Below, in pieces: positions 39,002 through 49,689 of a DNA stretch of 64,000 nucleotides. Origin of the DNA: Variovorax sp. PBL-E5 (GTDB lineage: Bacteria > Pseudomonadota > Gammaproteobacteria > Burkholderiales > Burkholderiaceae_C); contig NZ_LR594671.1 of the NCBI RefSeq assembly GCF_901827185.1, positions 2,790,001-2,854,000 of the forward strand. The letters run 5' to 3'. Positions within the stretch are counted from its first letter, which is position 1. Every line of letters starts with the position of its first letter. The translations under genes and the position numbers were made by a program. The notes below the pieces were generated by a model. It made no database searches. It was not told where the DNA came from and saw only the letters and a program-made list of their open reading frames with translations.

Positions 39002-41590
39002 ATGGTCGACATCCCGTCGCTGCGTGACGCCTATCGCGCGCGCAAGCTCGCGCTGTTCGACCAGTTGCGCAGCGCGCGCGCGCCGACGCGCAGCGTCCAC
39101 ACCGCATTGCGGCAGCTGTCGGCGCTGGCCGATGAAACGCTGGGCGCACTGTGGGCCGAGGCCGGATTCGCGCATGCGTTCGCGCTGGTCGCGGTCGGCG
39201 GCTTCGGGCGCGGCGAGCTGTTCCCCTATTCGGATGTCGACGTGCTGCTGCTGCTGCCCGACGATCATGCGGCCGACATCGCGCCCGAGCGGCTCGAAGC
39301 CTTCATCGGCCAGTGCTGGGATGCGGGCCTCGAGATCGGCTCCAGCGTGCGCACGGTCGATGAATGCCTGGCCGAGGCCTCGAAGGACGTCACGGTCCAG
39401 ACCTCGCTGCTCGAATCGCGGCTCGTGGTCGGAGACAAGCGGCTCTATGCGGGATTTCGCAAGCGCTTCCTCGCTGCCATCGACCCGCAAGCCTTCTACG
39501 CCGCCAAGTCGCAGGAGATGCGGCACCGCCACCAGAAGTTCGACAGCACGCCCTATGCGCTCGAACCCAACTGCAAGGAATCGCCCGGCGGCCTGCGCGA
39601 CCTGCAGACCATCCTGTGGATGAGCAAGGCGGCGGGCTTCGGCAACCGCTGGGACGACCTCGCGAAGTCCGGCCTGGCCACGCCCTTCGAGGTGCAGCAG
39701 ATCAAGCGCAACGAGGCGCTGCTGAGCCTGATCCGCGCGCGCCTGCACGTGATCGCCAACCGCCGCGAGGACCGGCTGGTGTTCGACCTGCAGACCGCCG
39801 TCGCCGCCAGCTTCGGCTATGCCGGCGAGTCCCAGCGCAGGGCGAGCGAAGCGCTGATGCGCCGCTACTACTGGGCCGCCAAGGCGGTGTCGCAGCTCAC
39901 GCAGATCCTGCTGCTCAACATCGCCGAACGCCTGCAGCCGCAGGCCGAGGAAGCGACGCGCATCAACGACCGCTTCTTCGAGAAGGCCGGGCTGATCGAG
40001 GTGGCGAGCGACGATCTCTACCTGAAGGATCCGCACGCGATCCTCGAGACCTTCCTGCTCTACCAGAAGACGATCGGCGTCAACGGCCTCGCGCCGCGCA
40101 CGCTGCGCGCGCTCTACAACGCGCGCCATGTGATGGACAGCAAGTTCCGCAACGACCGCGTGAACCACATGACCTTCATGCGCATGCTGCTGGAGCCGCG
40201 CGGCATCACGCACGCGCTCAGGCTCATGAACCAGACCTCGGTGCTGGGGCGCTACCTGCGCGTGTTCCGCAGCATCGTCGGGCAGATGCAGCACGACCTG
40301 TTCCACGTCTACACGGTCGACCAGCACATCCTGATGGTGCTGCGCAACGTGCGGCGCTTCTTCATCGCCGAGCATGCGCACGAGTATCCGTTCTGCTCGC
40401 AGCTCGCCGCGGGCTGGGACAAGCCGTGGATCCTGTACGTCGCCGCGCTGTTCCACGACATCGCCAAGGGCCGCGGCGGCGACCACTCCGAGCTCGGTGC
40501 GCGCGACGTGCGGCGCTTCTGCCGCCAGCACGAGATCGAGCGCGAGGACAGCCGGCTGATCGAGTTCCTGGTGGCTGAGCACCTGGTGATGAGCCAGGTC
40601 GCGCAGAAGCAGGACCTGAGCGACCCGGAGGTGATCGGCGCCTTCGCCAAACGCGTGGGCAACGAGCGCTATCTGACGGCGCTGTACCTGCTGACCATCG
40701 CCGACATCCGGGGCACCTCGCCGCGCGTGTGGAATGCCTGGAAAGGCAAGCTGCTCGAAGACCTCTACCGATCGACGCTGCGCGCGCTGGGCGGACGCAT
40801 GCCGGATCCGGGCGCCGAGGTCGAGGCGCGCAAGCGCGACGCGCTGATCCAGCTGGCGCTGTATGCGCAACCCTTCGAGGCGCACAAGGCGCTGTGGGAG
40901 ACGCTCGACGTCGGCTACTTCATGCGCCACGATGCGTCGGAGATCGCGTGGCACACCAAGCAGCTGTCGCGCCACGTGCCGCCGCGCGGCATACCGGTCG
41001 ATCCGCATGCGCCGGCCCTGGTGCGCGCCCGGCTGTCGCCGGTGGGCGAAGGCCTGCAGGTGGTCGTGTACACGCCCGATCAGCCCGACTTGTTCGCACG
41101 CATCTGCGGCTACTTCGATCAGGCCTCGTTCAGCATCCTGGATGCCAAGGTCCACACGGCGAGCAACGGCTATGCGCTGGACACCTTCCAGGTCGTCGCG
41201 ACCTTCATTCCCGAGCATTACCGCGACCTGATCAGCATGGTCGAGACCGGGCTGGCGAAAACGCTCGGCGAAGCCGGGCCGCTGCCGCCGCCGAGCAAGG
41301 GCCGCGTCTCGCGCCGGGTGCGGAGTTTTCCGATCAAGCCGCGCATCAGCCTCCTGCCCGACGAGAAGGCGCAGCGCTGGCTGCTCAACATCTCGGCCAG
41401 CGATCGCACCGGCCTCTTGTATTCGGTCGCACGCGTGCTGGCGCGGCATCATCTGAATCTTCAGCTCGCGAAGGTGACGACGCTCGGCGAACGGGTCGAG
41501 GACACCTTCCTGATCAGCGGACCGGAATTGCAGGGGCAGCGCGCGCAGCTGGCGATCGAGACCGAACTGCTCGAGGCGCTGGCGGCCTGA
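39002..41590 (+). CDS. glnD: Bifunctional uridylyltransferase/uridylyl-removing enzyme GlnD
   Basis: Nitrogen sensor of 862 residues. In order: nucleotidyltransferase domain ([19 protein letters not shown], about 66-84), the GlnD-specific helical region ([14 protein letters not shown]), an HD hydrolase domain with [17 protein letters not shown] (about 484-500), and two C-terminal ACT domains ([17 protein letters not shown], and [20 protein letters not shown]). It uridylylates PII proteins when glutamine is low and removes UMP when it is high. ATG 39002 is preferred; a GTG four codons earlier is possible. It ends seven bases from the convergent aapM stop. Confidence 0.96.
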   Translation: MVDIPSLRDAYRARKLALFDQLRSARAPTRSVHTALRQLSALADETLGALWAEAGFAHAFALVAVGGFGRGELFPYSDVDVLLLLPDDHAADIAPERLEAFIGQCWDAGLEIGSSVRTVDECLAEASKDVTVQTSLLESRLVVGDKRLYAGFRKRFLAAIDPQAFYAAKSQEMRHRHQKFDSTPYALEPNCKESPGGLRDLQTILWMSKAAGFGNRWDDLAKSGLATPFEVQQIKRNEALLSLIRARLHVIANRREDRLVFDLQTAVAASFGYAGESQRRASEALMRRYYWAAKAVSQLTQILLLNIAERLQPQAEEATRINDRFFEKAGLIEVASDDLYLKDPHAILETFLLYQKTIGVNGLAPRTLRALYNARHVMDSKFRNDRVNHMTFMRMLLEPRGITHALRLMNQTSVLGRYLRVFRSIVGQMQHDLFHVYTVDQHILMVLRNVRRFFIAEHAHEYPFCSQLAAGWDKPWILYVAALFHDIAKGRGGDHSELGARDVRRFCRQHEIEREDSRLIEFLVAEHLVMSQVAQKQDLSDPEVIGAFAKRVGNERYLTALYLLTIADIRGTSPRVWNAWKGKLLEDLYRSTLRALGGRMPDPGAEVEARKRDALIQLALYAQPFEAHKALWETLDVGYFMRHDASEIAWHTKQLSRHVPPRGIPVDPHAPALVRARLSPVGEGLQVVVYTPDQPDLFARICGYFDQASFSILDAKVHTASNGYALDTFQVVATFIPEHYRDLISMVETGLAKTLGEAGPLPPPSKGRVSRRVRSFPIKPRISLLPDEKAQRWLLNISASDRTGLLYSVARVLARHHLNLQLAKVTTLGERVEDTFLISGPELQGQRAQLAIETELLEALAA

Positions 41591-41596
41591 GCGTCG

Positions 41597-42655
41597 CTAG
41601 TCCCGGCCGGCAGCGAGTCGCCGCTCCAGCCACCCGGCGTACCTCGCCAACCCGAAGCACATCACCCAATACACCAGCGCCAGGAACAGGTAGCCCTCGA
41701 GGTAGAACGGCCGCCATGTCGGATCGCCGCCGAGGGCCAGCCCCAGCGCGCCGGTCAGTTCGAAGAGGCCAACCACGGTCACCAGCGAGGTGTCCTTCAG
41801 GGTTCCGACGACGGTGTTGGTAATTGCCGGCACGACCAGTCGCAGCGCCTGCGGCAGCACGATGTCGCGCTGCACCGCCCAGCGGCCGAAGCCGAGCGCC
41901 ATCGCGGCATCGATCTGGCCGCGCGGCACGGCCTGCAGGCCGCCGCGGATGATCTCCGCCAGGTAGGCCGCGACGAACAGCGCAAGGCCGGCCAGCACGC
42001 GCACCAGCACGTCCGGCTGCCAGCTCGCGGGCCACAGCAGCGGCAGCAGGAACGAGGCCATGAACAGCACCGAGATCAGCGGCACGCCCCGCACCAGCTC
42101 GATGTAGGTGGCGCTGAGCGTGCGCGCCACCGGCCATTGCGAACGCCGGCCCAGCGCCAGCAGCAGCGACAGCGGAAACGCGAGCGCCAGCCCAACCACC
42201 GCGAGCCCGATCGTAAGCGGCAGGCCGCCCCAGCGGCTGGTCGGCACCATGGCCAGGCCGAGCACGCCGCCGCGCATCAGCACCACGAACAGCGCGAGCA
42301 CGACGACCCACAGCGGCAGCAGCCAGACGCGCCAGCTGCGCGGCCAGGCGCTCAGCATGGTGGTCGCCGACAGCACGCCGACCGCAATCGCCGGGCGCCA
42401 TTGGTCTTCATAGGGATAGCGGCCGAACAGGAAGGGTCGCCACTTCTCCGCGATCACACCCCAGCAGGCGCCATGCCGCAACGCGCGGCAGGCTTCGGCA
42501 TCGGGGCGGAACACGGCGTGCACCACGCCCCAGTCGAGCGCGTGCAGGGCCACCCATACGATGAGCAGTGCCAGCACCAGCGTCGCGAGCGCCCGCAGCG
42601 GCGAACCCCAGAGGTCCCTGCGCCACTCGATGGCCGGCCGCACCGTACGGTTCAT
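41597..42655 (-). CDS. aapM: Polar amino-acid ABC transporter permease, AapM type
   Basis: Permease of 352 residues. The N-terminal half has extra hydrophobic segments; the C-terminal half is the HisM/GlnP-type domain with TYIELVRGVPLISVLFM, EIIRGGLQAVPRGQIDAAMALG and LPQALRLVVPAITN (EAA loop). Length and layout match AapM of general amino-acid transporters. Its ATG overlaps the aapQ stop. It is the last gene of the operon: glnD converges immediately, and no ATPase gene follows. Confidence 0.92.
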   Translation of the reverse strand: MNRTVRPAIEWRRDLWGSPLRALATLVLALLIVWVALHALDWGVVHAVFRPDAEACRALRHGACWGVIAEKWRPFLFGRYPYEDQWRPAIAVGVLSATTMLSAWPRSWRVWLLPLWVVVLALFVVLMRGGVLGLAMVPTSRWGGLPLTIGLAVVGLALAFPLSLLLALGRRSQWPVARTLSATYIELVRGVPLISVLFMASFLLPLLWPASWQPDVLVRVLAGLALFVAAYLAEIIRGGLQAVPRGQIDAAMALGFGRWAVQRDIVLPQALRLVVPAITNTVVGTLKDTSLVTVVGLFELTGALGLALGGDPTWRPFYLEGYLFLALVYWVMCFGLARYAGWLERRLAAGRD

Positions 42656-43656
42656 TGCCACCCTCGCAGCGCGACACGCGCGTTGTAGCGGTTCATCACC
42701 CCAGAAATCAGCAACGACATCAGCAGATACACCGCCATGATCACCGCGATGCATTCGAAGGCACGGCCGGTCGAGTTGAGCGAGGTGTTGGCAATGGAGA
42801 CCAGCTCGGGGTAGCCCACCGCGACCGCGAGCGAGGAATTCTTGGTCAGGCTCAGCAACTGGTTGGTCAGTGCCGGCACGATCACGCGCAGGGCCTGCGG
42901 CATCACCACGATGCGCAGCTGCTGGTGCGGCGAAAGCCCGAGCGCCTGCGCTGCCAGTTTCTGGCCTTGCGAGACCGACGCGATGCCGGCGCGCACGATC
43001 TCAGCCACGAAAGCGGCCGTGTAGAGCGCGAGCGCGATCACCACGGCCAGGTATTCCGGGCTCAGTGCCGCACCGCCGCTGACGTTGAAACTGCCACGTT
43101 CGGGCCAGTCGAAATGCGTGGGCCAGAAGCCGCCCTCGCCGGCCACGGGCCAGGGCATCGACAGGCCGCCCTTGCTCAGCCAGAAGCCGGGCGCGAGTTC
43201 GAGCGGTTCGGTCGAATCGGGCAGCAGCTGCGTGAGTGCGAAGTACAGCATCAGCAGCTGCACCAGCAACGGCACGTTGCGCACCGTCTCCACGTAGGCC
43301 GCGCAGATGCCGCGCACCAGCACGTGCGGCGCCAGCCGGCCGATGCCCAGCAACGTGCCGAACACGACGGCGATCACCGCCGCGGGAATGGAGGCGCGAA
43401 TGGTGTTGATCAGCCCGGCGAGGAACGCGCGCCAGAAAGGCTGGCCGGCGTCGAAGTCGAGCCAGCCTTCGGAGATCTCGAAGCCGGCCGACTGCAGCAG
43501 AAAGTCGAAGCCCGAGCGCACGCCGCGTGCGCGCAGCACCTCCAGCGCGTGGTGGCCCAGCCAGAGCACGCCGCCGAGCACGGCCGCCAGCAACAGGGCC
43601 TGCACCGCCCACGCGAGCCAGACGGCACGACGCCCGCCCGGCGCCGGCCGACTCAT
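42652..43656 (-). CDS. aapQ: Polar amino-acid ABC transporter permease, AapQ type
   Basis: Permease of 334 residues with an N-terminal segment, a long periplasmic loop and the conserved core AYVETVRNVPLLVQLLMLYF, EIVRAGIASVSQGQKLAAQALG and MPQALRVIVPALTNQLLSL. It pairs with AapM as the heterodimeric channel for L-amino acids. Starts and stops overlap the neighbours on both sides (ATGA), so aapJ-Q-M is one translationally coupled unit. Confidence 0.93.
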   Translation of the reverse strand: MSRPAPGGRRAVWLAWAVQALLLAAVLGGVLWLGHHALEVLRARGVRSGFDFLLQSAGFEISEGWLDFDAGQPFWRAFLAGLINTIRASIPAAVIAVVFGTLLGIGRLAPHVLVRGICAAYVETVRNVPLLVQLLMLYFALTQLLPDSTEPLELAPGFWLSKGGLSMPWPVAGEGGFWPTHFDWPERGSFNVSGGAALSPEYLAVVIALALYTAAFVAEIVRAGIASVSQGQKLAAQALGLSPHQQLRIVVMPQALRVIVPALTNQLLSLTKNSSLAVAVGYPELVSIANTSLNSTGRAFECIAVIMAVYLLMSLLISGVMNRYNARVALRGWQ

Positions 43657-44687
43657 CTGACGGGCAATCCGTACATCAGGCCGCCCTTGCTCCAGAGATT
43701 GTTCGCGCCGCGCGGCAGCTTGAGCACCGACTTCGGACCGACGTTGCGCTCGAAGATCTCGCCGTAGTTGCCCACTGCCTTGATCGCGCGGTACGACCAG
43801 TCCTTGTCGAGGCCGAGCAGCTTGCCCAGGTCGTCGCCGCTGCCGACCAGGCGCTGCTGCGCCGGGTCCTTGCTGTTGGCCCTGAGATCGTCGATGTTGG
43901 CCTGCGTGATGCCGGCCTCTTCGGCCTCGATCAGCGCGTTGGGCACCCACTTGACGATGGCGAACCACTCATCGTCGCCGCGGCGCACCAGCGGCGCGAG
44001 CGGCTCCTTGGAGATCAGCTCGGGCAGGATCACGTAGTCATCCGGATTCGGCGCTTCCTTGTTGCGCAGGCCTGCGAGCGCCGAGGAGTCGGTCGTGAAG
44101 GCCTGGCAGCGGCCCGCGAAGAAGGCCTTGAACGAGGCTTCGAAGCTTTCGAACACCACCGTCTTGACGGGGATGTTCTGCGCCTTGAAGTAGTCGGCGA
44201 CGTTCTTCTCGTTGGTGGTGCCGGACTGCGTGCAGATGGTGGCGTTCTTGAGCTGTTTGGCGCTGGTCACCTTGAGCTTCTTCGGCACCAGGAAGCCCTG
44301 GCCGTCGTAGTAGGTGATGGTGGTGAAGTTGAAGCCGAGCGAGGCATCGCGCGTCAGGTTCCAGGTGGTGTTGCGCGCGAGGATGTCGACCTCGCCGGCC
44401 TGCAGGGCCGAGAAGCGCTGCTGCGAATTGAGCGGCACGAAATCGACCTTCTTCGCATCGCCCAGCACCGCGGCCGCGACGGCACGGCAGGTGTCGACGT
44501 CCAGACCCGACCAGTTGCCCTGCGTGTCAGGCGCCGAGAAACCGGCGACGCCGTTGGTCACGCCGCACTTGACGGTGCCGCGCTGCTTGACCGCGTCGAG
44601 CGTCTTGCCGGCGAAGGCGGGGGCGGCGACGAAGGCCAGGGCGGCGGCTGCGGCGGCCAGTGCGGGTCGGATGCGTTGGTTGTTCAT
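43653..44687 (-). CDS. aapJ: Amino-acid ABC transporter substrate-binding protein, AapJ type
   Basis: Periplasmic binding protein of 344 residues. The signal peptide ends LAFVAAPAFA (about 26). The mature part has KCGVTNGVAGFSAPD, WSGLDVDTCRAVAAAVLGD, and LARNTTWNLTRDASLG, all typical of AapJ/BztA general amino-acid receptors. A pair of cysteines (about 164 and 194, ATICTQSG and AGRCQAF) may bond. AGAGGA precedes the ATG at 44687. The gene leads the operon and is divergent from doxX. Confidence 0.94.
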   Translation of the reverse strand: MNNQRIRPALAAAAAALAFVAAPAFAGKTLDAVKQRGTVKCGVTNGVAGFSAPDTQGNWSGLDVDTCRAVAAAVLGDAKKVDFVPLNSQQRFSALQAGEVDILARNTTWNLTRDASLGFNFTTITYYDGQGFLVPKKLKVTSAKQLKNATICTQSGTTNEKNVADYFKAQNIPVKTVVFESFEASFKAFFAGRCQAFTTDSSALAGLRNKEAPNPDDYVILPELISKEPLAPLVRRGDDEWFAIVKWVPNALIEAEEAGITQANIDDLRANSKDPAQQRLVGSGDDLGKLLGLDKDWSYRAIKAVGNYGEIFERNVGPKSVLKLPRGANNLWSKGGLMYGLPVR

Positions 44688-44835
44688 TCTCGGGTTCCTC
44701 TGGGAATTGACGGCAGCGGGCAGTTTACGGTGGCGCCCCGGACTCTGCCAAAGAACCAGCAGTTGGAAGCTCATTCCGGCAAACGCCGCCGGCTTCGACC
44801 ACAATCGCGCCTTCAAACAAGAAAGGCGATTCGAC

Positions 44836-45240
44836 ATGATCCGTTCCGACGACACAGGCAAACTCGTTCTGCGCGTCACGCTGGGCGTCCTGCTTCTGCT
44901 GCACGGCATTGCCAAGCTCCATGCCGGCGTCGCCGGCATCTCCGGCATGCTGGCCGGGCAGGGCCTTCCGGGTGCGGTCGCCTATCTTGTCTATGTCGGC
45001 GAGATCGTCGCGCCGGTGCTGCTGATCATCGGCCTCTACACGCGGCCGGCGGCATGGATCGTCGTGATCAACATGCTGTTCACCTTCTGGCTCGTCCATG
45101 GCAACAACCTGTGGTCGCTCGGCAAGAGCGGCGGCTGGGTGCTGGAACTGGAAGGCCTCTACCTGTTCGCCGCCTTGGCAATCACCTTCCTCGGCGCGGG
45201 CCGCTTCAGCATCGGCGGCAGCAGCGGAAGACTGAACTAA
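44836..45240 (+). CDS. DoxX family membrane protein
   Basis: Membrane protein of 134 residues with four hydrophobic segments: LRVTLGVLLLLHGIAKLHAG, AYLVYVGEIVAPVLLIIGLY, AAWIVVINMLFTFWLV and LEGLYLFAALAITFLG. The pattern matches the DoxX/YphA group, often linked to redox or thiol stress, without a firm biochemical role. AAAGG lies before the ATG at 44836. Repeat copy C begins on the base after its stop. Confidence 0.9.
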   Translation: MIRSDDTGKLVLRVTLGVLLLLHGIAKLHAGVAGISGMLAGQGLPGAVAYLVYVGEIVAPVLLIIGLYTRPAAWIVVINMLFTFWLVHGNNLWSLGKSGGWVLELEGLYLFAALAITFLGAGRFSIGGSSGRLN

Positions 45241-45334
45241 CCCCCAGGCTTGCCCACTTCGTGTGGCCGCCCACCCCCTTGCAGGGGGCAACACCTGCGG
45301 ACCGGCAGAGCCGGACCCGCGGTGTTTCCCGAAG
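45241..45334 (+). repeat. 3'-end repeat, copy C (94 bp)
   Basis: Starts immediately after the doxX stop codon and is about 90% identical by eye to copy B at 33768: CCCCCAGGCTTGCCCACTTC, hairpin CCCCCTTGCAGGGGG, then the long stem starting ACACCTGCGGACCGGC and closing CCCGCGGTGTTT. Changes between copies tend to keep the stems paired. It sits between the convergent doxX and def genes. Confidence 0.92.
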
Positions 45335-45361
45335 GGGCCCGGCTGCGCCGGCCAACTGCTC

Positions 45362-45901
45362 TCAATCGTCCTCGCTCGCATCGAGGCCCGGAAACAGGAT
45401 CTCGGTGTAGCCGAAGCGTGAGAAGTCGCGCACCCGCATCGGGTAGAGCTTGCCCAGCAGGTGATCGACCTCGTGCTGCACCACGCGGGCATGGAAACCC
45501 TCGACGGTGCGGTCGATGGGATCGCCATAAGGATCGAAGCCGGTGTAGCGGATGTGCGCGAAGCGCGGCACGACGCCGCGCAGGCCGGGCACCGACAGGC
45601 AGCCTTCCCAGCCCTCTTCCTCCTCGTCGCCCAGCGGCGTGATGACGGGATTGAGCAGCACGGTGCGCGGCACCAGTGGCGCGTCCGGATAGCGCGGATT
45701 GACGGCGTCGGTGCCGAAGATCACGAGCTGCTGGTCGACGCCGATCTGCGGCGCCGCGAGCCCCGCGCCGTGGACGGCGTGCATGGTCTCGAACATGTCG
45801 CGCACCAGCAGATGAAGCTCGTCGGTGTCGAAGGCGGCGACGGGCTGCGCGATGCGCAGCAAGCGCGGGTCGCCCATCTTGAGAATTTCGCGAATGGCCA
45901 T
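45362..45901 (-). CDS. def: Peptide deformylase
   Basis: Deformylase of 179 residues with all three metal-site motifs: [10 protein letters not shown] (45-54), EGCLSVPG (99-106, ligand Cys101) and HEVDH (143-147). It removes the formyl group from new proteins. There is no fmt gene beside it, as is often found. A run of Glu (DEEEEGWEG) just before motif 2 is a little unusual. It is downstream of the repeat-rich lipoprotein on the same strand. Confidence 0.96.
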   Translation of the reverse strand: MAIREILKMGDPRLLRIAQPVAAFDTDELHLLVRDMFETMHAVHGAGLAAPQIGVDQQLVIFGTDAVNPRYPDAPLVPRTVLLNPVITPLGDEEEEGWEGCLSVPGLRGVVPRFAHIRYTGFDPYGDPIDRTVEGFHARVVQHEVDHLLGKLYPMRVRDFSRFGYTEILFPGLDASEDD

Positions 45902-45945
45902 GGCGGGATTATCGCGATGGCCCCATCACGCGGTCGGCCGTGGGG

Positions 45946-46374
45946 TCAGGGTCCGTCGCCGTGCTGACCGCCGCCACGCGGCATGCCCGTGGGCGGCAGC
46001 CGCAGGCCGCCCACGCCTGCACCGGGTGCCACGCCGCCGCGCGGGAAGCCCGGCCTCGGCCCCATGCCCGGACGCGGCCCGACGCCCGGTCGCGGCACGA
46101 AGCCGGGACGCGGGCCGTAGTAACCCGGCCTGCCGTAATAGCCCGGTCGCCCGTAGTAGCCGGGCCGTCCGTAATAGCCGCCACCGCCTTCGATGTACAC
46201 CGAGGGCGGCGCCACCACGACGGGCGCCGGGTCGTAGTAGGGTTCCGAATACACGGGTCCGCCCGAATAGACCGCCCCGCCGTAAGCCGGCCCCGCGGGG
46301 ACCGCGACGCAGCCGCTCAGGACGGCGACACCGCCGAGCGCAATGCAAGTACCGAGTAGACGAATTCTGTTCAT
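45946..46374 (-). CDS. Gly/Pro/Tyr-rich lipoprotein
   Basis: Predicted lipoprotein of 142 residues: signal peptide with lipobox VLSGC (Cys22), then a Tyr/Pro-rich part, tandem GRPGYY units (about residues 66-85) and a Pro/Gly/Arg-rich tail (PRPGVGPRPGMGPRPG). No enzymatic domain is visible. A surface or cell-wall-associated role is possible. CAGGAG lies seven bases before the ATG. Tail composition suggests an extended, disordered chain. Confidence 0.8.
   Translation of the reverse strand: MNRIRLLGTCIALGGVAVLSGCVAVPAGPAYGGAVYSGGPVYSEPYYDPAPVVVAPPSVYIEGGGGYYGRPGYYGRPGYYGRPGYYGPRPGFVPRPGVGPRPGMGPRPGFPRGGVAPGAGVGGLRLPPTGMPRGGGQHGDGP
46115..46180. repeat. Tandem 18-bp repeat in a lipoprotein gene
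   Basis: Three full and one partial copy of an 18-base unit of the form CCGTARTAGCCCGGYCGC, each encoding GRPGYY on the minus strand. Units are degenerate only at codon third positions and a few other sites. Such in-frame units can gain or lose copies by slippage without breaking the gene. Confidence 0.85.
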
Positions 46375-46469
46375 GATGGACTCCTGGTTCTTTCAACGGA
46401 CGGTTGTAGGCGCTGTTGACCGCGCACGTGTGAAGCCTGCGTAACGTCCGGTAAAGACAGGTGCGACGC

Positions 46470-48572
<2,103 letters not shown>

Positions 48573-49670
48573 TTAGCTGAACAAGCGCCGCGCCAGCGGT
48601 GAGCCGGCCGAGAGATCGCGCGTATCCAGCGTGTCATAAAGCTGTTCGAGATCCGCACCGATCACGTCCATCGTGTCGTCGCGCAGCAGCTGGCCATCGC
48701 TGTCGGTCACGACGCCGTCCATCTCGCGCGCCAGCGTGGCCGCGGCCTCGCGCATGCGCTCGAAGGGCCGTTCGCCGCGATCGACCTGCGGCACGTCGAG
48801 GCTCAGCGCGAGTTCGCGGATCGCCGACTGCGCAGGATCGTCGGCCAGCGCGGCCTGCGTGTCGAAGGACAGGCCCAGGATCGGCGGCAGGCCGACCTCG
48901 CCCGCGGGCAGCACCATGCGGCCCGGAATGATGCCCGCCACGAAGCCCAGGCGCGCCGCGTTCTGCTGCACGTAGCCGGGACTCCATGCCGCATGCAGCG
49001 CGCGCAGCACGAAACTCAGCTGCGCATCGTGCGAACTCGCGAACTGATCGAGCTCGCGGGCGCGCGCCACCTCGTCCAGCATCTCGGGAAACTCGGGCGC
49101 GCCGTTGAGCGCATCGGCAAAGGCCTGAGCCTTGACGACGAATTCGGAGTACTCGATCTCGTTGAGCGCGCCGGTGCGATTGGCCAGCTGCACGCCGACC
49201 TGGAAGGCACCGTAGCGCTGACCCGGCGCCGGCAGTTCCCATTCGCCCGTGTGTTCGTTGAGGCCCTCGATCGCGACCGGCTTGCTGCCGGCGCGCCGCG
49301 TGGCCGGCATGGCCGCAATGGCCGCATCGCCCGAGGCGAGGCCATCGAGCGACACCGGCGCGATCACGTCGATCAACGGATCGAGCCCGCCGCGCCGCTC
49401 GGCCGTCGGCATGGGCAACGCGCTGGGCGCCGGCAGGTCGGGGTCGAACAGCGGCTCGTGCCGCTCGGTGCCGTGCATCAATTGCGGCTCGACATGCAGC
49501 ACCGGTTCCTGGTCCTGCGTCGACTCCGCCCGAACAGTGTCGGGCGCTTCTCTGTCTCGCGCATCGGGCTGGCGCGGCTCGTTGCGGCGCGACATCCACG
49601 TGTTGAAGCCGACGACTGCGGCCAGCACGAGGCCGCCGAGGATCGCCAGCGCGACGGTGAGGCTGCTCAT
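48573..49670 (-). CDS. zipA: Cell division protein ZipA-like
   Basis: Protein of 365 residues with an N-terminal membrane anchor (about 5-25), a variable acidic/proline-rich linker and a C-terminal ZipA FtsZ-binding domain (YGAFQVGVQLANRTGALNEI, PPILGLSFDTQAAL, REMDGVVTDSDGQLL). ZipA tethers FtsZ to the inner membrane. The start at 49670 places the anchor at the N terminus; it is 19 bases after the smc stop. Confidence 0.9.
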   Translation of the reverse strand: MSSLTVALAILGGLVLAAVVGFNTWMSRRNEPRQPDARDREAPDTVRAESTQDQEPVLHVEPQLMHGTERHEPLFDPDLPAPSALPMPTAERRGGLDPLIDVIAPVSLDGLASGDAAIAAMPATRRAGSKPVAIEGLNEHTGEWELPAPGQRYGAFQVGVQLANRTGALNEIEYSEFVVKAQAFADALNGAPEFPEMLDEVARARELDQFASSHDAQLSFVLRALHAAWSPGYVQQNAARLGFVAGIIPGRMVLPAGEVGLPPILGLSFDTQAALADDPAQSAIRELALSLDVPQVDRGERPFERMREAAATLAREMDGVVTDSDGQLLRDDTMDVIGADLEQLYDTLDTRDLSAGSPLARRLFS

Positions 49671-49689
49671 GCGCGGTCCATGTCCCTGT

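Noticed and set aside
46115..46180. Short regularly spaced repeats that might be a CRISPR array
   Set aside because: The 18-base units are contiguous without spacers and encode GRPGYY within a lipoprotein frame.
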